Positions 12,236 through 24,690 are shown, numbered from the stretch's first letter. The stretch is 64,000 nucleotides of DNA from Ligustrum vulgare (GCA_963555705.1 OY743172.1:20087446-20151445), one strand, 5' to 3'. Translations and numbers: made by a program. Notes: generated from the sequence alone by a model not told the origin.

Positions 12236-12645
12236 GTGTGAAATTTATTTTTACTGAGATTTCTTGTTTCCTCGACGTGATTTCCTTTTAAAATAAAAAT
12301 GATTTTAGAATAGGAAAAATGTTTTAACCATTAAGATTCTGAGATTCACATTCATCGTATATTTTACATGAATTTGAAGTTTAATTTTAATTGGAAGCTT
12401 TATTTGGTTGTATACTTGTATTTACCTTTAATTTTTGCAAAAAATTAGTTTTTTTTTTTTTTTTTTTAACATTTGCATCAAATTTAATTTTTTTAATTGG
12501 AACCGAATAAAAATCGAAAAATAATCGAAAATCGCACCGAAATCGAAATCGTTCGGTTCTTGTCTTTGAAGGAATCAAACCGAAAGTTTCGGTTTGATTT
12601 CGGTTCCTTTAATAATCAAACCGAACCGGTAAACGCCTAGCCCTA
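11698..12645. mobile_element. hAT-like non-autonomous element with an internal (ATT)n tract
   Basis: A 948-bp unit starting TATGGGTGGAC and ending GCCTAGCCCTA, flanked by GTATTTAT (11690-11697) and GTATTTAC (12646-12653), an 8-bp TSD with one mismatch. Both sides carry subterminal AACCGAAATCGAAATCG repeats in inverted orientation. No transposase. Confidence 0.65.
12179..12234. repeat. (ATT)n microsatellite
   Basis: About 18 uninterrupted ATT units inside the hAT-like element. Confidence 0.95.
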
Positions 12646-12653
12646 GTATTTAC

Positions 12654-13400
12654 TGAAGAGTGGCTCCAAATCTTGTGAAATTGTCCTAATTTTATAAGCA
12701 TTTGGATTTGGCTTTCCAATTGGCTTTAGACCTTTTTTTCTACTGCAAACCTTGATTACTTTATTGTATTGATATTTATCCTTTAATCATGTGTAGTCCT
12801 ATAGAGTTCAACATATGTCTGAATGTGATTATGCACCATCTGATTAGTTCTATATGTCCATCAGTTAAGGAAAATGGGATAATTTCATATGTATATTGTA
12901 GCTTAATGTTATCAAAGCTTTCTTTTTTGTTGGATCTGTAAGTAAATCTTATGTTGGCTAATTTTGTTTGCCAAATGAATAGGCCGCTCTTCCAGGATTA
13001 CTGTCCATGGAAGAATCAGACTCGCTGCTTGGGAAAAGTCTCAAAATTGCAATAGAAGTTTGAGATAAATATTGGGATGGGAAGAAAAGGAGTTCTTAAC
13101 TGTTAAGATTTGAGGTTCCATTGTCAAAAAAAAAAAAAAAAGATTTGATGATAATCCTTATATTTCATTTCAGTGAGAACTATGGACTGAACATAACTTT
13201 AGAGAAGTTGAAGGATTTTCATCAGTGTAGATTGTGACTAGTAAATAAATAATATGTGATTAATTATTGATGCATGTGACCAATTATTGAATGTAGTAGT
13301 TCTTAAAGAAGAAAGCAATTGTATCTTTAACAATCATAGCCATCGATGTCAACTTTGTCTTTCAAACAAATTTTCATCTGCATCCTTCTTTTTGAATAAA
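12654..13400. other. Intergenic sequence
   Basis: AT-rich, no supported gene; short poly(A) run at about 13125-13141. Confidence 0.45.
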
Positions 13401-15550
13401 CTTAGAAAGTGTTAACTTGGTTAGTGAACGTGATGATTCCGAAGTAGATAAAACTATTATTGGTCAGTGTGGTGGTGATTGTGAAGGTGGAGGTGGAGGT
13501 GGAGAAGATGGTGGTGATGCGGTTGTGGGGGAGAAGGTGGAGAAGATGGTGGTGGTGGTGGGCTACGGTGACAGGAATGTGGTAGTGGAGGAGAGTAATT
13601 AGTCTGGAAGATGTTGGGTGGGGGTAGGGGTCGGTGAGAGATGGGGGTGTGGTGGAGGGTAGGATTTGGTTGTCTTGAATAGTAGTTGTGACTTTGACCA
13701 ATTATTAGATCATTGTGACTAAAATGTCAACTAAATGTGATTTTGTATGACTTAAGAAAAGTACAAAATGTGAGCAATTATTAGGTAATCGAAACAAAAA
13801 ATATTGACAAATCGTGACCAAGAAAACGAGTAAATTGTGTGCAATAAATAAATATTATATGATCAACTATGGATGATTGTGACCCTTTAAATTAGAGATT
13901 GTGACCAAGCATACGTTTAGGATTGATTATAACACGTAATGATTAGTATTATTTGTATTTTCGCAGTAGTATTTGTGGTTAAAATTTGGAGAGATAAAGT
14001 TTGTATGGTTAAAAAGTAGTTTAGAATTCGTGTCAATTATAAACAAAGTTTACCGAACGCAGGCTAACTGTGACTTTGTATGACAATTGGACGAGGGCGT
14101 GATGTGACCTAAAGTTGTGTAAAATACGACTATGTGTGACTGAACTATGACTTTGCAAGTGGGGTGATGTGTGACCGAATTGTTACTCCGCGCTCCACAC
14201 CCCACCCTATCCCACCCCACAGCCTCCGGCGATTGTTGCGGTTGCAGTGGTTTGCTGTTTTGTTTGTGTGTGCATTTGAAGGCGGTGATGCTAATGCGGT
14301 GGAATGGGATCTGTGCTGCTCTTCAATTTTTTATTTTAGTTTTGGTTATCTGGTTGCTTTTTGTGGGGGTGGCAGAAGTGGTGTGGTAGTGATGGTTGTG
14401 GTGGTGATGCTCGTGTGCGGTGTGGTGGTTTCCGACTGTGGCAGAGAGGGCTTTTGGTGACGTGGAGGTGATGGTGGTCGTGGTGGTGGAGGTGATGGTG
14501 ATGGTGGTGGTGGTGGTTGGGGGTGGTTGCGCCAATGAGGTGGGTAGTGGTAGTCGATAGTGTCACCGATGGCACACGACTGTTATGGTAGCGGTGGTGG
14601 AAGGGATGGTTTACTTTGGGTGGAGACTTGGAGTCGAATTGGGGGAGAAGAAAAGTTTAGGTGGGGGTGGGTGTAGTGAGGGTGGGGTGAGGGTGGAGTG
14701 GGGTGGGGTGAATATATTGTGATTGATTATGCGTAATTGACTAATTGTGACCAATTATTAGGTAATTATAACCAAAATGTCAGGTAAGTGTGACTTTGTG
14801 TGACTTGCGGAATGTGACCAATTATTATTAGATAATTGTGACAAAAAATATTAACTAATCGTGAAAAAAAAGGAGTAAGTTGTGATCAATAAATAAATAA
14901 TATGTGACCAAGTATAAATGATTGTGACCAATTATATTAGAGGTTGTGACCATCTATAACTTTTTGTGACCATTGGACGAGTGACAAATAGTTGTGTCAA
15001 CTATGACTGTGTGACCGAACTATTACTACGTGTAACCGAACTGTGACTTTGAGTGAGCGAACTGTGACCTTGTGTGACCGAACTATGACTATATGTGACT
15101 TTATGTGATTGATCTTTGACTGGAATGTGACCCCATGTGACTAGACTATGATCTCATGTGACCTAACTGCGAATTTGTGTGAGCGAACTATGACCAACTG
15201 GAACTTTTGTGTGCCCAACTATGACCTTAACTGCTACTTTATGTGACCAAACTGTGACCATGTGTGACCAATTGTGACCAACCGTGACTTTGGAAGTGGG
15301 GTGGGGTTTTGTAACTTAATTTGTAATTGTGACTTTGTGTGACCAACTGTGACTTTGGAAGTGGGGTGGGGTCAATTTTGCTCTAAATTTTTAATTGTGA
15401 CCGAATTTTGATTGTGTGACCAATTGTGACTTTCCATGTGGGATGGAGTTATGTTGGGTGGCGTGAGATTGCGGTGAAGTTTGTGATTAAATTTGTAATT
15501 GTGACTTTGTGACCGAAACATGATTTGTGTGACCAATTGTGACTTTGCGG
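13401..15550. repeat. GTG-rich and TGTGACC degenerate minisatellite region
   Basis: Two successive copies of a composite arrangement. A GGTGGTGG-type block (about 13480-13680, again 14370-14720) is followed by a block of scattered TGTGACC repeats (13680-14180, again 14740-15550). The segments starting GTGACCAATTATTAG at about 13693 and 14749 align over some 200 bp, indicating duplication of a roughly 1.05-kb unit. Histidine-, threonine- or glycine-rich open frames on both strands are by-products of the repeats. Confidence 0.75.
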
Positions 15551-16616
15551 ATGATATCGGGTGGGGATGAGGCATGGTGGTGGGGTGGAAAACATCGTGA
15601 GAAAAAAACATCATTTTTGGATGGGGTCAGTTGGTTAGGTGGGTGGCGGGAAGGGGGCGAGGTGGGTGGGATGTGGAAAACTAGAAGAAAAAAATTATTT
15701 TTGGGTGGGGTGGGGTGGAAGAAAAAAATCATTTTTGGGTGGGGTCGATTTGTTGGGTGGGTGGCGGGGTAGGGGCAGGGTGTGAAAAATTAGAAAAAGA
15801 AAAATCATTGGGGTGGGTAGGGGTGGGTTTGGTGGGTGGGTGATGGGTGTAGGGTCGGGACGGGACGAGGTGTGGAAAAGTAGAAAAAAAATCATTTTTG
15901 GGTGGGGTGGGAAATTGTAGGGTTGGGGGGTGACGTGCGTAGGGTTGGGACGGGATATGGAAAAGTAGAAAAAAATCATTTTTGAGTGAGGTCAGTTGGT
16001 TGGGTGGGTGGCGGGGTAGGATCGGAAGCGAGGTGGATGGGAGTGTGGACAATTGAAGAAAATAATCATTTTTGGGGGTGCGTAGGAATGAAATGTGTGG
16101 AGTGGGAGCAAGGGATGGATCGGCTGGGGTGTTGAAAAGTAGAAGAAAAAATCATTTTTGAGTAGGGGTGGTGAGGTGGGTGGGTGGGGGTGGATAGGGT
16201 GGGGTGGGTGTGGGTTTGGGTGGAGAAGTAGAAGGAACAAAAATCATTTTTGGGGTGGGGTGGGGTAGGATGGGTGGGTGGGCGGGGCGAGGCGTGGCAA
16301 GGTGTTGTTAGGGTCTTTGGGTTGGGGTAAGATCAATTTGTCACTTTGCGGTGAGGTGGGATTGTGGTGAGGTGAGATGGGATGTGGAAGTGTAGAAAAA
16401 CATCGAGAACAAAAAAAAAATTATTTTTGGGGTAGGGTTGGCGGGGTAGGGGCCTGTGGTTGGGATGAGATCAATTTGTCACTTTACGATGAGGTGATGT
16501 AGGGTCGAGTGGGGTTGGGGTTGGGGTGGGGTGGGTTAGGAAAACATCGACAGGAAAAAATAAAAATTATTTTTGGTGTAGGGTAGGGTGGGTGGGGTGG
16601 GGGTGAGGGCGAGGGA
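15551..16616. repeat. G-rich minisatellite (GGGTGGGG plus AGAAAAAAATCATTTTTG)
   Basis: About ten degenerate units of roughly 80-120 bp. Each has a run of GGGTGGG-type motifs followed by TGGAAAAGTAGAAAAAAA and TCATTTTTGGG. The plus strand is strongly G-rich, with many runs of three or four G. The complementary strand shows proline- and histidine-rich open frames that are repeat artefacts. Confidence 0.85.
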
Positions 16617-16637
16617 AGTTGTGACGTCAAAATTTAA

Positions 16638-18472
16638 GCCTCTGTTCTCTTTGTTGTTTTGATGTCGTTTTCTGTTTTTATTTTCGAAAACGCTAAAAAC
16701 GCGTTCTCTTTACCATTTTCGAAAACGCATTTTGAAAAAAAAAAAAAAAAAAAAAATTGTACACAAAACGGAAAACGTCCGAAACATCGTTTTGGGCGTT
16801 TTGTGTGTATTTCGACAAAAAATGTCTAAAACGCGGAAAACGCGTTTTGGGATTTTTTTTTTATTTAAGAATTATCTTAATTTAGAACTAAGCTTAATAT
16901 AAAGTTTTTATTTTTTTATTATTTTTTTTAGAATTATCCTAGCTTGGAACTAAGCCTAAATAAAGATTTTTTTTTTTTTTTTTTTTGAGAATTATCCTAA
17001 CTTGGAACTTAGTTTAAATAAAGTTTTATTCAATTCAATATCAACATTACAAAAAAAAAATTAAATGAGAATTCTTGTTGTTATATTTCAAAAAATGTAA
17101 TGATAAATGGACTCTGATAGTTTTGAAAGAACTTGCATTTTCTGGATTTTAATAGAAGTAGAGTTTTCTCAAGTCCCGAACCTGACCAAGTTGTGTTAAT
17201 ATAGACTTTTAATGCTCACATTAGTGTGTTGCATGTAACCATATTTTTAGTGTATTGTGAAAGGAAATTTGAGTTGGAGTTAGTAGTATTCTGCAAGCAA
17301 ATTAATTAAAAATAGTTTAAATAGTGTTCTGCAAAATTTCAAACAGAACGTGTTTTCCAGCTTTTCATTTTCAAAAACAGTTTTCAGGAATGACAAACCA
17401 AACGCGTTTTCAGCAAATTTGAAAACAAAAATGAAAACACAAAACATTTTCGAAAATGAAAATACAAAATAAAATACAAACAGAACGCCAGTTTTTGATA
17501 TAGTATTATTTTAGTTTTAATATAATATATAATAGATAATTATGTTTATATTATATATAATAATATATTTATTTTTAATTATTAAACACCTGATTTTTGA
17601 AAAAAAATGTTAAGGTGGCGTTCTGTTTGTATTTTATTTTGTATTTTCATTTTCGAAAATGTTTTGTGTTTCCTGTTTTCATTTTTGTTTTTAAATTTGC
17701 TAAAAACGCGTTTGATTTGTCATTTCTGAAAACTGTTTTTGAAAATGAAAAGTTGGGAAATAAAAAATTTTCAGAATAATATTTAAACTATTTTTAATAA
17801 ATTTGCTTGCAGAGTATTACTTACTTAAAATTCAAATTTCTTTTCACAATACACTGAAAACATGGTTACATGTAACACACTAATGTGAGCATTAAGAGTC
17901 TATATTAACACAATTTGGTCAAGTTCGGGATTTGAGAAAGCTCTAGTTGTATTAAAATCCAGAAAATGCAAGTTCTTTCAAAACTATCAGAGTTCATTTA
18001 TCAGTACATTTTTTGAAATATAATAACAAGAATTCTCACTTATTATTATTATTATTTTTTTTGTAATGTTGATATTGAATTCAATAAAACTTTATTTAAG
18101 CTTAGTTATAAATTAGGATAATTCTCCAAAAAAATATAAAAAATTCTTTATTTATGCTTAGTTTCAAGATATGATAATTCTAAAAAAATAATAAAAAAAT
18201 AAAAACTTTATATTAAGCTTAGTTCAAAGTTAAGATAATTCTTAATAAAATAAAATAAAAATTCTCAAAATCCGTTTTAGCGTTTTGGACATTTTTTGTC
18301 GAAATACACACAAAACGCCCAAAACGAGGTTTTGGACGTTTTACGTTTTGTGTACAATTTTTTTTTTTTGTTTTCCAAAATGCGTTTTCGAAAATGGTAA
18401 AGAGAACGCGTTTTTAGCATTTTCGAAAATAAAAACAGAAAATAACCTCAAAAAAGCAAAGAGAACAGGGCC
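16638..18472. mobile_element. Large foldback element, PIF/Harbinger-like ends
   Basis: A 1,835-bp element folding on itself almost end to end. The left end GCCTCTGTTCTCTTTG mirrors CAAAGAGAACAGGGCC on the right; the arms continue through AAAACGCGTT-rich segments and meet near 17555 in an AT-rich centre. It is flanked by TAA on both sides (16635-16637 and 18473-18475), the TSD expected of Tourist/PIF-Harbinger elements. A nested inner inverted repeat with end-like GGCGTTCTGTTTG sequences (about 17340-17790) suggests an insertion or an earlier element inside. No transposase. Confidence 0.8.
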
Positions 18473-18559
18473 TAAGTTTGTTAGTTTCAGAAAATGAAAC
18501 TTAAAATGTTGTAGTTATGTACTTTTCCCTTTTCCTTAATAGTCTCCCTCAAGCTTAAT

Positions 18560-18976
18560 TGAGTTGATCCAATAAGCTTGTCTTTAAGTCTTTCAGATCT
18601 TGTAATAGGTAATAGTTTTATCAATAAATCTTTTAATCTTCGGTAGGACATATCGAACTTCCAACTCTTTTCCCATTACTTTATCTCTAACATAGTGAAT
18701 TGTGAATGTCAATTCTATGTGTTATGTTCTTTGATGAAATACTAGATTTGAAGCTAATTACCCTGTACTTAGATTATCACACCAAACAATAGGCACATGC
18801 TTCAAAACTAAACGCCGCTCGTGAAAATAAACTTTAGACCCCATAATGTCGGCGGTTACTTGTGTCATTGAACGATACTCTGACTTTGTACTTGATCTAG
18901 CTACCATCTTTTGTTTTCTGGAGCACCATTGTATTAGATTACCACCAAGAAATAGACGATTCGAGGCATTTCTCAT
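18560..18976 (-). pseudogene. Ty1/copia RNase H / pol C-terminus fragment
   Basis: On the minus strand, residues such as VARSSTKSEYRSM and VPIVWCDNLSTG match the copia RNase H region. They are followed, across stops, by VFHQRT, HIELTFTIHYVRDKV and LEVRYV, which correspond to the usual end of copia pol. Several in-frame stops, no reverse transcriptase and no LTR seen; an old fragment unrelated to the element at the window start. Confidence 0.82.
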
Positions 18977-18996
18977 TGATATTATAATATTTAGTT

Positions 18997-19080
18997 CAAA
19001 GAGTTAAATTCTTTTTTGTTAGATTAAGATATTTTGTTCACAGAGTTAAATTCTATTTTGTCAGATTAAGATATCATAAT
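18997..19080. repeat. 42-bp tandem duplication
   Basis: GAGTTAAATTCT...AGATTAAGATAT occurs twice with a period of 42 bp. Confidence 0.7.
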
Positions 19081-19365
19081 TTGAAAGAATGATATTTTTA
19101 ATTGTTTATGTTTTAGTAACACTATTATATATATAATTACAGTAATTATTCGTGCATCGAATGTGTGGTCCACTAATAATAATTTTTTAGAAGGAAAAAA
19201 TTATTTTTATAGATGAATTTACAAAAATGGACGTGACGATTTTGTGACCGTTGACTTTGAAAATAATGTGATGGATGAATAAACAGAATTCTATTCTAGT
19301 ACGTGTGTATCTGTCAATTTCATTTTTTTTTTAATTTATGTACACACCATCTCTCATTTTAAAAA

Positions 19366-20648
19366 GGGTAAACTGGATAAATGGTCCCCAATCTTCGTGT
19401 TTCTTGCGAAAATGGTCTCTACCATTAGATTTCGTTAGTTTTCCCCGTTAAAAACGTGTAAATAGCACAAATAATTCCTAACATTGGAGTTTATTACGAT
19501 AATAATCTCTAACATATTAAGGTCATATTTGACATATTTAGTTTGCAACCTTCAAAAGTTTGCGTACTTAGTCCCTAACATATTAAGTCCCTATACCTTT
19601 GACGTATTTAGTCCATAAAATATTAAGTCCCTATTTGAAACCAATTATTTCAAATAATGTGGTTTGTAATTGTAATTTTTTGAAGAATTTGTAATTAAAA
19701 TATAAAAAAAATTGAATTTATTTGTAAATTAATTAATTGATGGAATGTATGGTTGAAAACGAGTTTTAAAAAAATAAAGTTTATTCTAGATTTCTAAAGT
19801 GCACAGTAAAATATTTAACAAAAATTCACCGCATTAACAATTCAACCTATTGGTAAAAAATAAAAAAAAAATTCATGTAACATAAACAAATAAATACATT
19901 GGAATCATTTTAGAAATTGAATAACAAATATATTTTTATGTGTTCTATTTTCGATTTAAAAAAAAAAATCTTACTTTTTAACCAAAATTTTCCAAACTTA
20001 CTTTTTAAATCGATCGATTCTCAAAATCGAAAATCGAAATCGAAAGTAGAACTGATAAAAACATATTTTTTATTTAATTCCTAAAATGATATCCAATGTA
20101 TTTGTTTGTCTATGTGTCATAAATTTTTTTTTTTTTTTTTTTACCAATAAGTTGAAATGTTAATGCGGTAAATTTTTGTTAAATATTTTATAGTGCACTT
20201 TAGAAATCCAGAATACTTTATTTTTTTCAAAACCCATTTTTAACAACAAATTCTATAAATAAAATAATTTACAAATAAATTCAACTTTTTTGACCTTTAA
20301 ACCGCAAAAATCTTTAAAAAATTACAATTACATGCCACGTTATTTGAAATAATTGATCTCAAATAAGGATTTAATATGTTAGGGACTAAATACTCCAAAC
20401 GTTTGGAGGTTACAAACTAAAAATGTCAAACATGACATTTAATATGATAAGGACTATTATCTTAAGAAACTCAAAGGTTAGTGATCATTTGTACTATTTA
20501 AACATTTTTAACAATGAAAATTAATTGACTCTAATGATAGGAAACATTTTCAGAACATTCGGTAATTTTGAAAGTATAAATGTCAACATCTAAACGATTA
20601 GGGATCATATTAACAAAAAAATCAAAAGATTTGGGACGCTGTTTACCC
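19366..20648. mobile_element. Foldback Mutator-like element upstream of the RIN4-like gene
   Basis: A 1,283-bp element beginning GGGTAAAC and ending GTTTACCC, with arms of about 600 bp each that pair over almost their full length; the centre is near 20000. Paired landmarks include AGTCCCTAACATATTAA with TTAATATGTTAGGGACT and TTTCTAAAGTGCAC with GTGCACTTTAGAAA. A perfect 9-bp TSD, TTTTAAAAA, flanks it (19357-19365 and 20649-20657), the length typical of Mutator-like elements. No transposase. Confidence 0.88.
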
Positions 20649-20657
20649 TTTTAAAAA

Positions 20658-20663
20658 CACGTG
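20658..20663. promoter_or_regulatory. G-box (CACGTG) before the RIN4-like gene
   Basis: CACGTG sits immediately after the TSD of the foldback element, about 280 bp upstream of the start codon. G-boxes bind bZIP and bHLH factors in plants; function here is inferred from motif and position only. Confidence 0.4.
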
Positions 20664-20772
20664 ATATTTGAAGACTTGGTCCAGCCAAGGCTCGAGAGGA
20701 AGAGGAGTAATAGTCAACGAGAATTGGTCATTGATTTGCTTCTGTCCAACTCCTTCCTTTCCTTCTCATTTC

Positions 20773-20784
20773 TATATATAAATT
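20773..20784 (+). promoter_or_regulatory. Probable TATA box of the RIN4-like gene
   Basis: TATATATAAATT lies about 160 bp upstream of ATG 20941. It is followed by a pyrimidine-rich leader typical of plant 5' UTRs, so transcription probably starts near 20805. Confidence 0.6.
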
Positions 20785-20940
20785 ATATATATCCTTTTAT
20801 CTTCCATTTTATCCTGTCAAAGAGTCTCGTCTTCTCACTGGTTACATCTCAAATATTTCACTTTAAATTTTCTTGAAACTCTGAAGAATTCTTTTACTGT
20901 TAATTCTGGGTTTTTTCAATCTAAATTGTGCTGAAGATAA

Positions 20941-23397
20941 ATGGCTGTAAGTTTACTATCTTTTCCCCCCCCCTCAAATTGATACAAATGCCTGCTATTT
21001 GCTTTATGTTTTCTGCTTTAAGTTGTTATTTTCGAAAGTGACGTCGCAAAGCCTTATCCTAACCGTTTAAGCTTTTAAATAAGACCTCATTAGGCTAAAA
21101 TTTAGCTGCCCACCATTTATGAAAATTATGCAGGGAAATAATGCGTTTTTACGTGTGCTCGCTTTCCCCCGTTTTTTTTTTTGACGCTCTAATCTTTTAG
21201 AGAAAAAGATTGACAATGGTGGCTTCATCATTTTCTAGTTGTTTGGAAATAAATTGCTTGGTTTAATAATTCTTTAAATGGACAAAATTCTACTGCCCTG
21301 CAGGGGCTATATTTTACTATATGAACATCATGATTATAGGTAATATTTTGTCTATTTCTTTGGATGGTGGTGTTTTTAATCTTACATAAACGGCCTATCA
21401 AGTGCCGGTCAGACTCATTTTTCGTAATTTATAAACTAATTTATTTATGGTTTTAACTTAAAATGAGAAATTTATAAATCGTTTACTAATCCAAGGCTTT
21501 TAGGCACTTGACAATTTTGATAAATAGGTGACTGCGAAACTAGAGCCCAGATATTTTACCCGGCTTTGCTACTATGTTAACCATTTTATCAGAACCTTAA
21601 ATTGTTGGAGATAGATAATATGTATTCATAAATCTAGTCTTCAACATTTAAGGCTTCTGTGAATGTAGTACTCAAATGGGCTCAGGTTTGGGTGTGACCA
21701 GTCAACTGGTTTAAATTTTTGTTTTGTTTCTCGAAAATGGAACACGGTAGCCAACAAACTAGCTTCTTTTAGCTTCTAATTTCCTGGTTTTCTGAAAACT
21801 ATATGTTGTTTGGGCTCCTCCATTCATCGCTCCATCTGTTTGCATATTGTTTGATAACACTGTTTGGTTTATTTATAATTTTGAGGTAAAAAGTATTTCT
21901 TGAAAATTGGAGAGGGAAAATGTATGTGGTTAAAAAAGTAGTTTGAGAAATTGTATAGTTTATAAACTGATTTATAAATCAGTTTATTCTGATTACGTTT
22001 CTTTTGGCCTTGTATAAGGGAAATACTTGTATTTTCTGCTTGTTGCTTTTACGCGATATATGTGTAATATGAAAGGTTTCATCACTTCACAACCATGAAG
22101 CAAGCAAGTAGCAACTAATGCATCAAACAGGAAATAACATTTCTTGTTTTTTGTCGAAACAGCGTCCAACTGTTCCAAAATTTGGCAACTGGGAAAATGA
22201 AGAGAGCATTCCCTACACCGTCGTCTTCTCTAATGCAAGGAAAAATAGAGGTGGGAAGATGATAAATCCAAACGATCCACTAGAGAATCCCGATATGTTC
22301 CCCAACATGGCTCCTTCTCCGACTTCTCCAGCTCCTGCTCCATCGAAGCCCTTAAGAAGTAGACCAAATGAACCAATTGCAAGGGGAGCAGTTAGGCCAA
22401 CACCTGATCATAGAGTGAGCAGAGAAGATTTTGATATTAGACAGTCAAATAATTCTCCAGCTCGAAGTGAAAATATGGTTCAGAAATCTGCTAATGAATC
22501 ATCAACTCATAACAATTATGGTTATGGAGGCCGTGGAGGGAGGTCTAATGGACCAGCAAGGCAAAGTGCAGGGTCCGAGCACAGCATTGAACGGTCACCA
22601 CTTCATCCACATTACCAAGCCAAGGATTCAGGGAGAGGTAATAGGTCTCCTTCTTTGGAAGGAAAGAACTCGTCCGATAGTAGTCACGGAGCTCCTGGAA
22701 GATCTCGGCTAAGGCCAGTTACTAGGGGAGATGAAACTGTAAGTTCAATTCTTTTCTCCCTTTTTTATTATCTGATTTCATAGATCACAAGATTCAGCCA
22801 CTTTCTGGTCCCCAGTTTTTGATAAATTTTTGTAGTTTTTTGAAGAATTTGTGATTTAAAATTATTTGAAAAGTCAAATATTGTAGACTTGACTAGGAAT
22901 AGATGGTTGAGATTGAGTGTTTTAAAAACTTGGTTTTCAAAAACTGAGGCTCAAACAGGGTCTCAGTGAGCTAATAGTTTTTGTCTTTTTAACATAGCTG
23001 CCTCCTTCTGTAGTCGACAAATTCATAATTACAAATGCCTAATGGTCTCTTATTCTTGGAAATGTAGCCTGATAAAAGTGCCGCGGTTCCAAAATTCGGT
23101 ATATGGAACAATGATGATCCTCAATCTGCCGAAAATTTTACTCAACTTTTCGATGATGCTCGGAAGGGAAGGAACGTGGGGCCTGGAAATATCTCTGGCA
23201 CGCCGAAGCATACATCTTACAACACAACAATGCATCAGTACAATAAGAAACAGAAGGTTTGTAGATTACTTCCTATTTTGAAAGGTCCTTAGGCCTAAGT
23301 TCCTGCTTCTATATTTTAACTTCAATTCAATAAGAATTCAGCATTATCTTTTCTCTTTTCTTGTTTTCTGCAGAAAGGCTGCTTTCCTTGGTTCTAA
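20941..23397 (+). CDS. RIN4-like: RIN4-like (RPM1-interacting protein 4) immune regulator, 4 exons, 264 aa
   Basis: Membrane-associated negative regulator of plant immunity that is guarded by NLR receptors; family role is established, not tested here. Coding exons: 20941-20946 (ATGGCT only), 22163-22738, 23068-23256, 23374-23397, all with GT-AG introns in phase 0. The two-codon first exon joined to CGTCCAACT gives MARPTVPKFGNW, the classic RIN4 N-terminus. Two NOI domains are present: residues about 1-35 (VPKFGNW, YTVVF, NPNDPLENPDMF) and about 195-240 (VPKFGIW, FDDARKG, THxQY-like MHQYNKKQ). Both contain the VPxFGxW core that bacterial AvrRpt2 protease cuts in RIN4 proteins. The linker is Ser/Pro/Gly-rich and probably disordered. 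The end, KKGCFPWF, keeps the acylation-type C-FPW motif but only one Cys where many family members have two or three. Slightly longer than the 211-aa Arabidopsis RIN4. Confidence 0.93.
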
Positions 23398-24603
23398 CTT
23401 CAAAGTAGCTTTGGGGAGGCTCTCCTGGTTACAAAGGCAAAAAGCGAACAATAGTGAATTTTTTCTTTTTTGTTTCTTATTTTTCATGTGCTGTAGTTTA
23501 TATAGTTTCGCTGCTATGACTTTACCTTCTCTCAATATATATATATTTTTTTCAATGCTGTTTTCGCATTCAATATATTGTAAATTGCGAGTTATATTTT
23601 AAATTGTAATTGTCTAGGGGCCCTTCGTGATTAATTTTAGAGATTAATTTCTTATTGCAAATAATGAGATGTTGTTTTAGGGATTTGTTCAGTTCATAAA
23701 AAGTGATTACAGGTAAATTTGTATCATCTGAAAATATCAATAATTCTAAATAGACATTCAAATTGAACATTTTTATAGGACACTATGAGGCATCACAATT
23801 TTCTTGACGTATGAAAAGTGGTTAAAAGTAGTTTTGTGACCATTATCAACTGTAACACTTCACAATGTCTCATCAAACTTATAATTACGAGATAAATATT
23901 GAGAAGCATTAAAAGGATTGCTTCTCAGATTCAATTTTCATTTTTATTTTTATGCTTGTTCAAAATTTACCAAAAAAACAACAAAGTTTAGAAAGAGGTT
24001 CGAATATCAAGCGAGCAAGAAAACCTCTACCCAAACAAAAAGACTGCCTTTTAATCTCGAGCATGTTTAAAGGAACAAATTAAAACCAACGGTTGGTGTT
24101 CGACCTTTTTTTTTTTAAATCTGAAGTTTAATTTAAGTCATAATCAATAATTAATCTTAAACACATATTTTATGAAATTCACTAATTTTTTAACTACACA
24201 TTTTATTAACTTTTATCAAAAAATTTACTAAACATCTTATTTTAATTTCCATTGAGAGTAAACTTTCTTTCACTTTCACTCGAAATTAATAATAAGCCAA
24301 GCATTAGTGGTGGACGCAGACATCTTGCAGTAGTAGGGCCAGGGATGGAGCCACCACATGGCGAGTCGGATCGCTCGCCTATGCTGAATCCATCGGGAAA
24401 AAAATTAGTTAAATTTTTTGGCATTTTTTTGGTTACGACTTGAAAAATACAATTATTGAACCGATGTCCATCCGAACTGGACAAAATTTTTGGATGACCG
24501 GCCTGACTGAACAAAGTTTCTGGATCTGTCACTGAGTGGGGCACAAAGATGTATCTGAGTTTTTCACGACAAACTTTACAGGAGTTTGAGGGCAGCGCCC
24601 CAG
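23398..24603. other. Downstream intergenic sequence
   Basis: Probable 3' UTR of the RIN4-like gene at first, then AT-rich DNA without a supported gene. Near 24340 CCAGGGATGGAGCCACC and near 25115 GTGGGTCCGCCCATA may be ends of another decayed hAT-like element spanning the microsatellite; not proven. Confidence 0.4.

Positions 24604-24690
<87 letters not shown>

Noticed and set aside
13402..14575. Gly-, Thr- and His-rich frames in the GTG repeat region
   Set aside because: Triplet repeat by-products without start context or conserved motifs.
15372..16240. Overlapping His/Pro-rich minus-strand frames as secreted or structural proteins
   Set aside because: They translate the G-rich minisatellite and several frames are open at once.
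22118..22162. Start of the RIN4-like protein at ATG 22118
   Set aside because: This segment is intron; the family N-terminus MARPxVPKFG is obtained only by joining ATGGCT at 20941-20946 to 22163.
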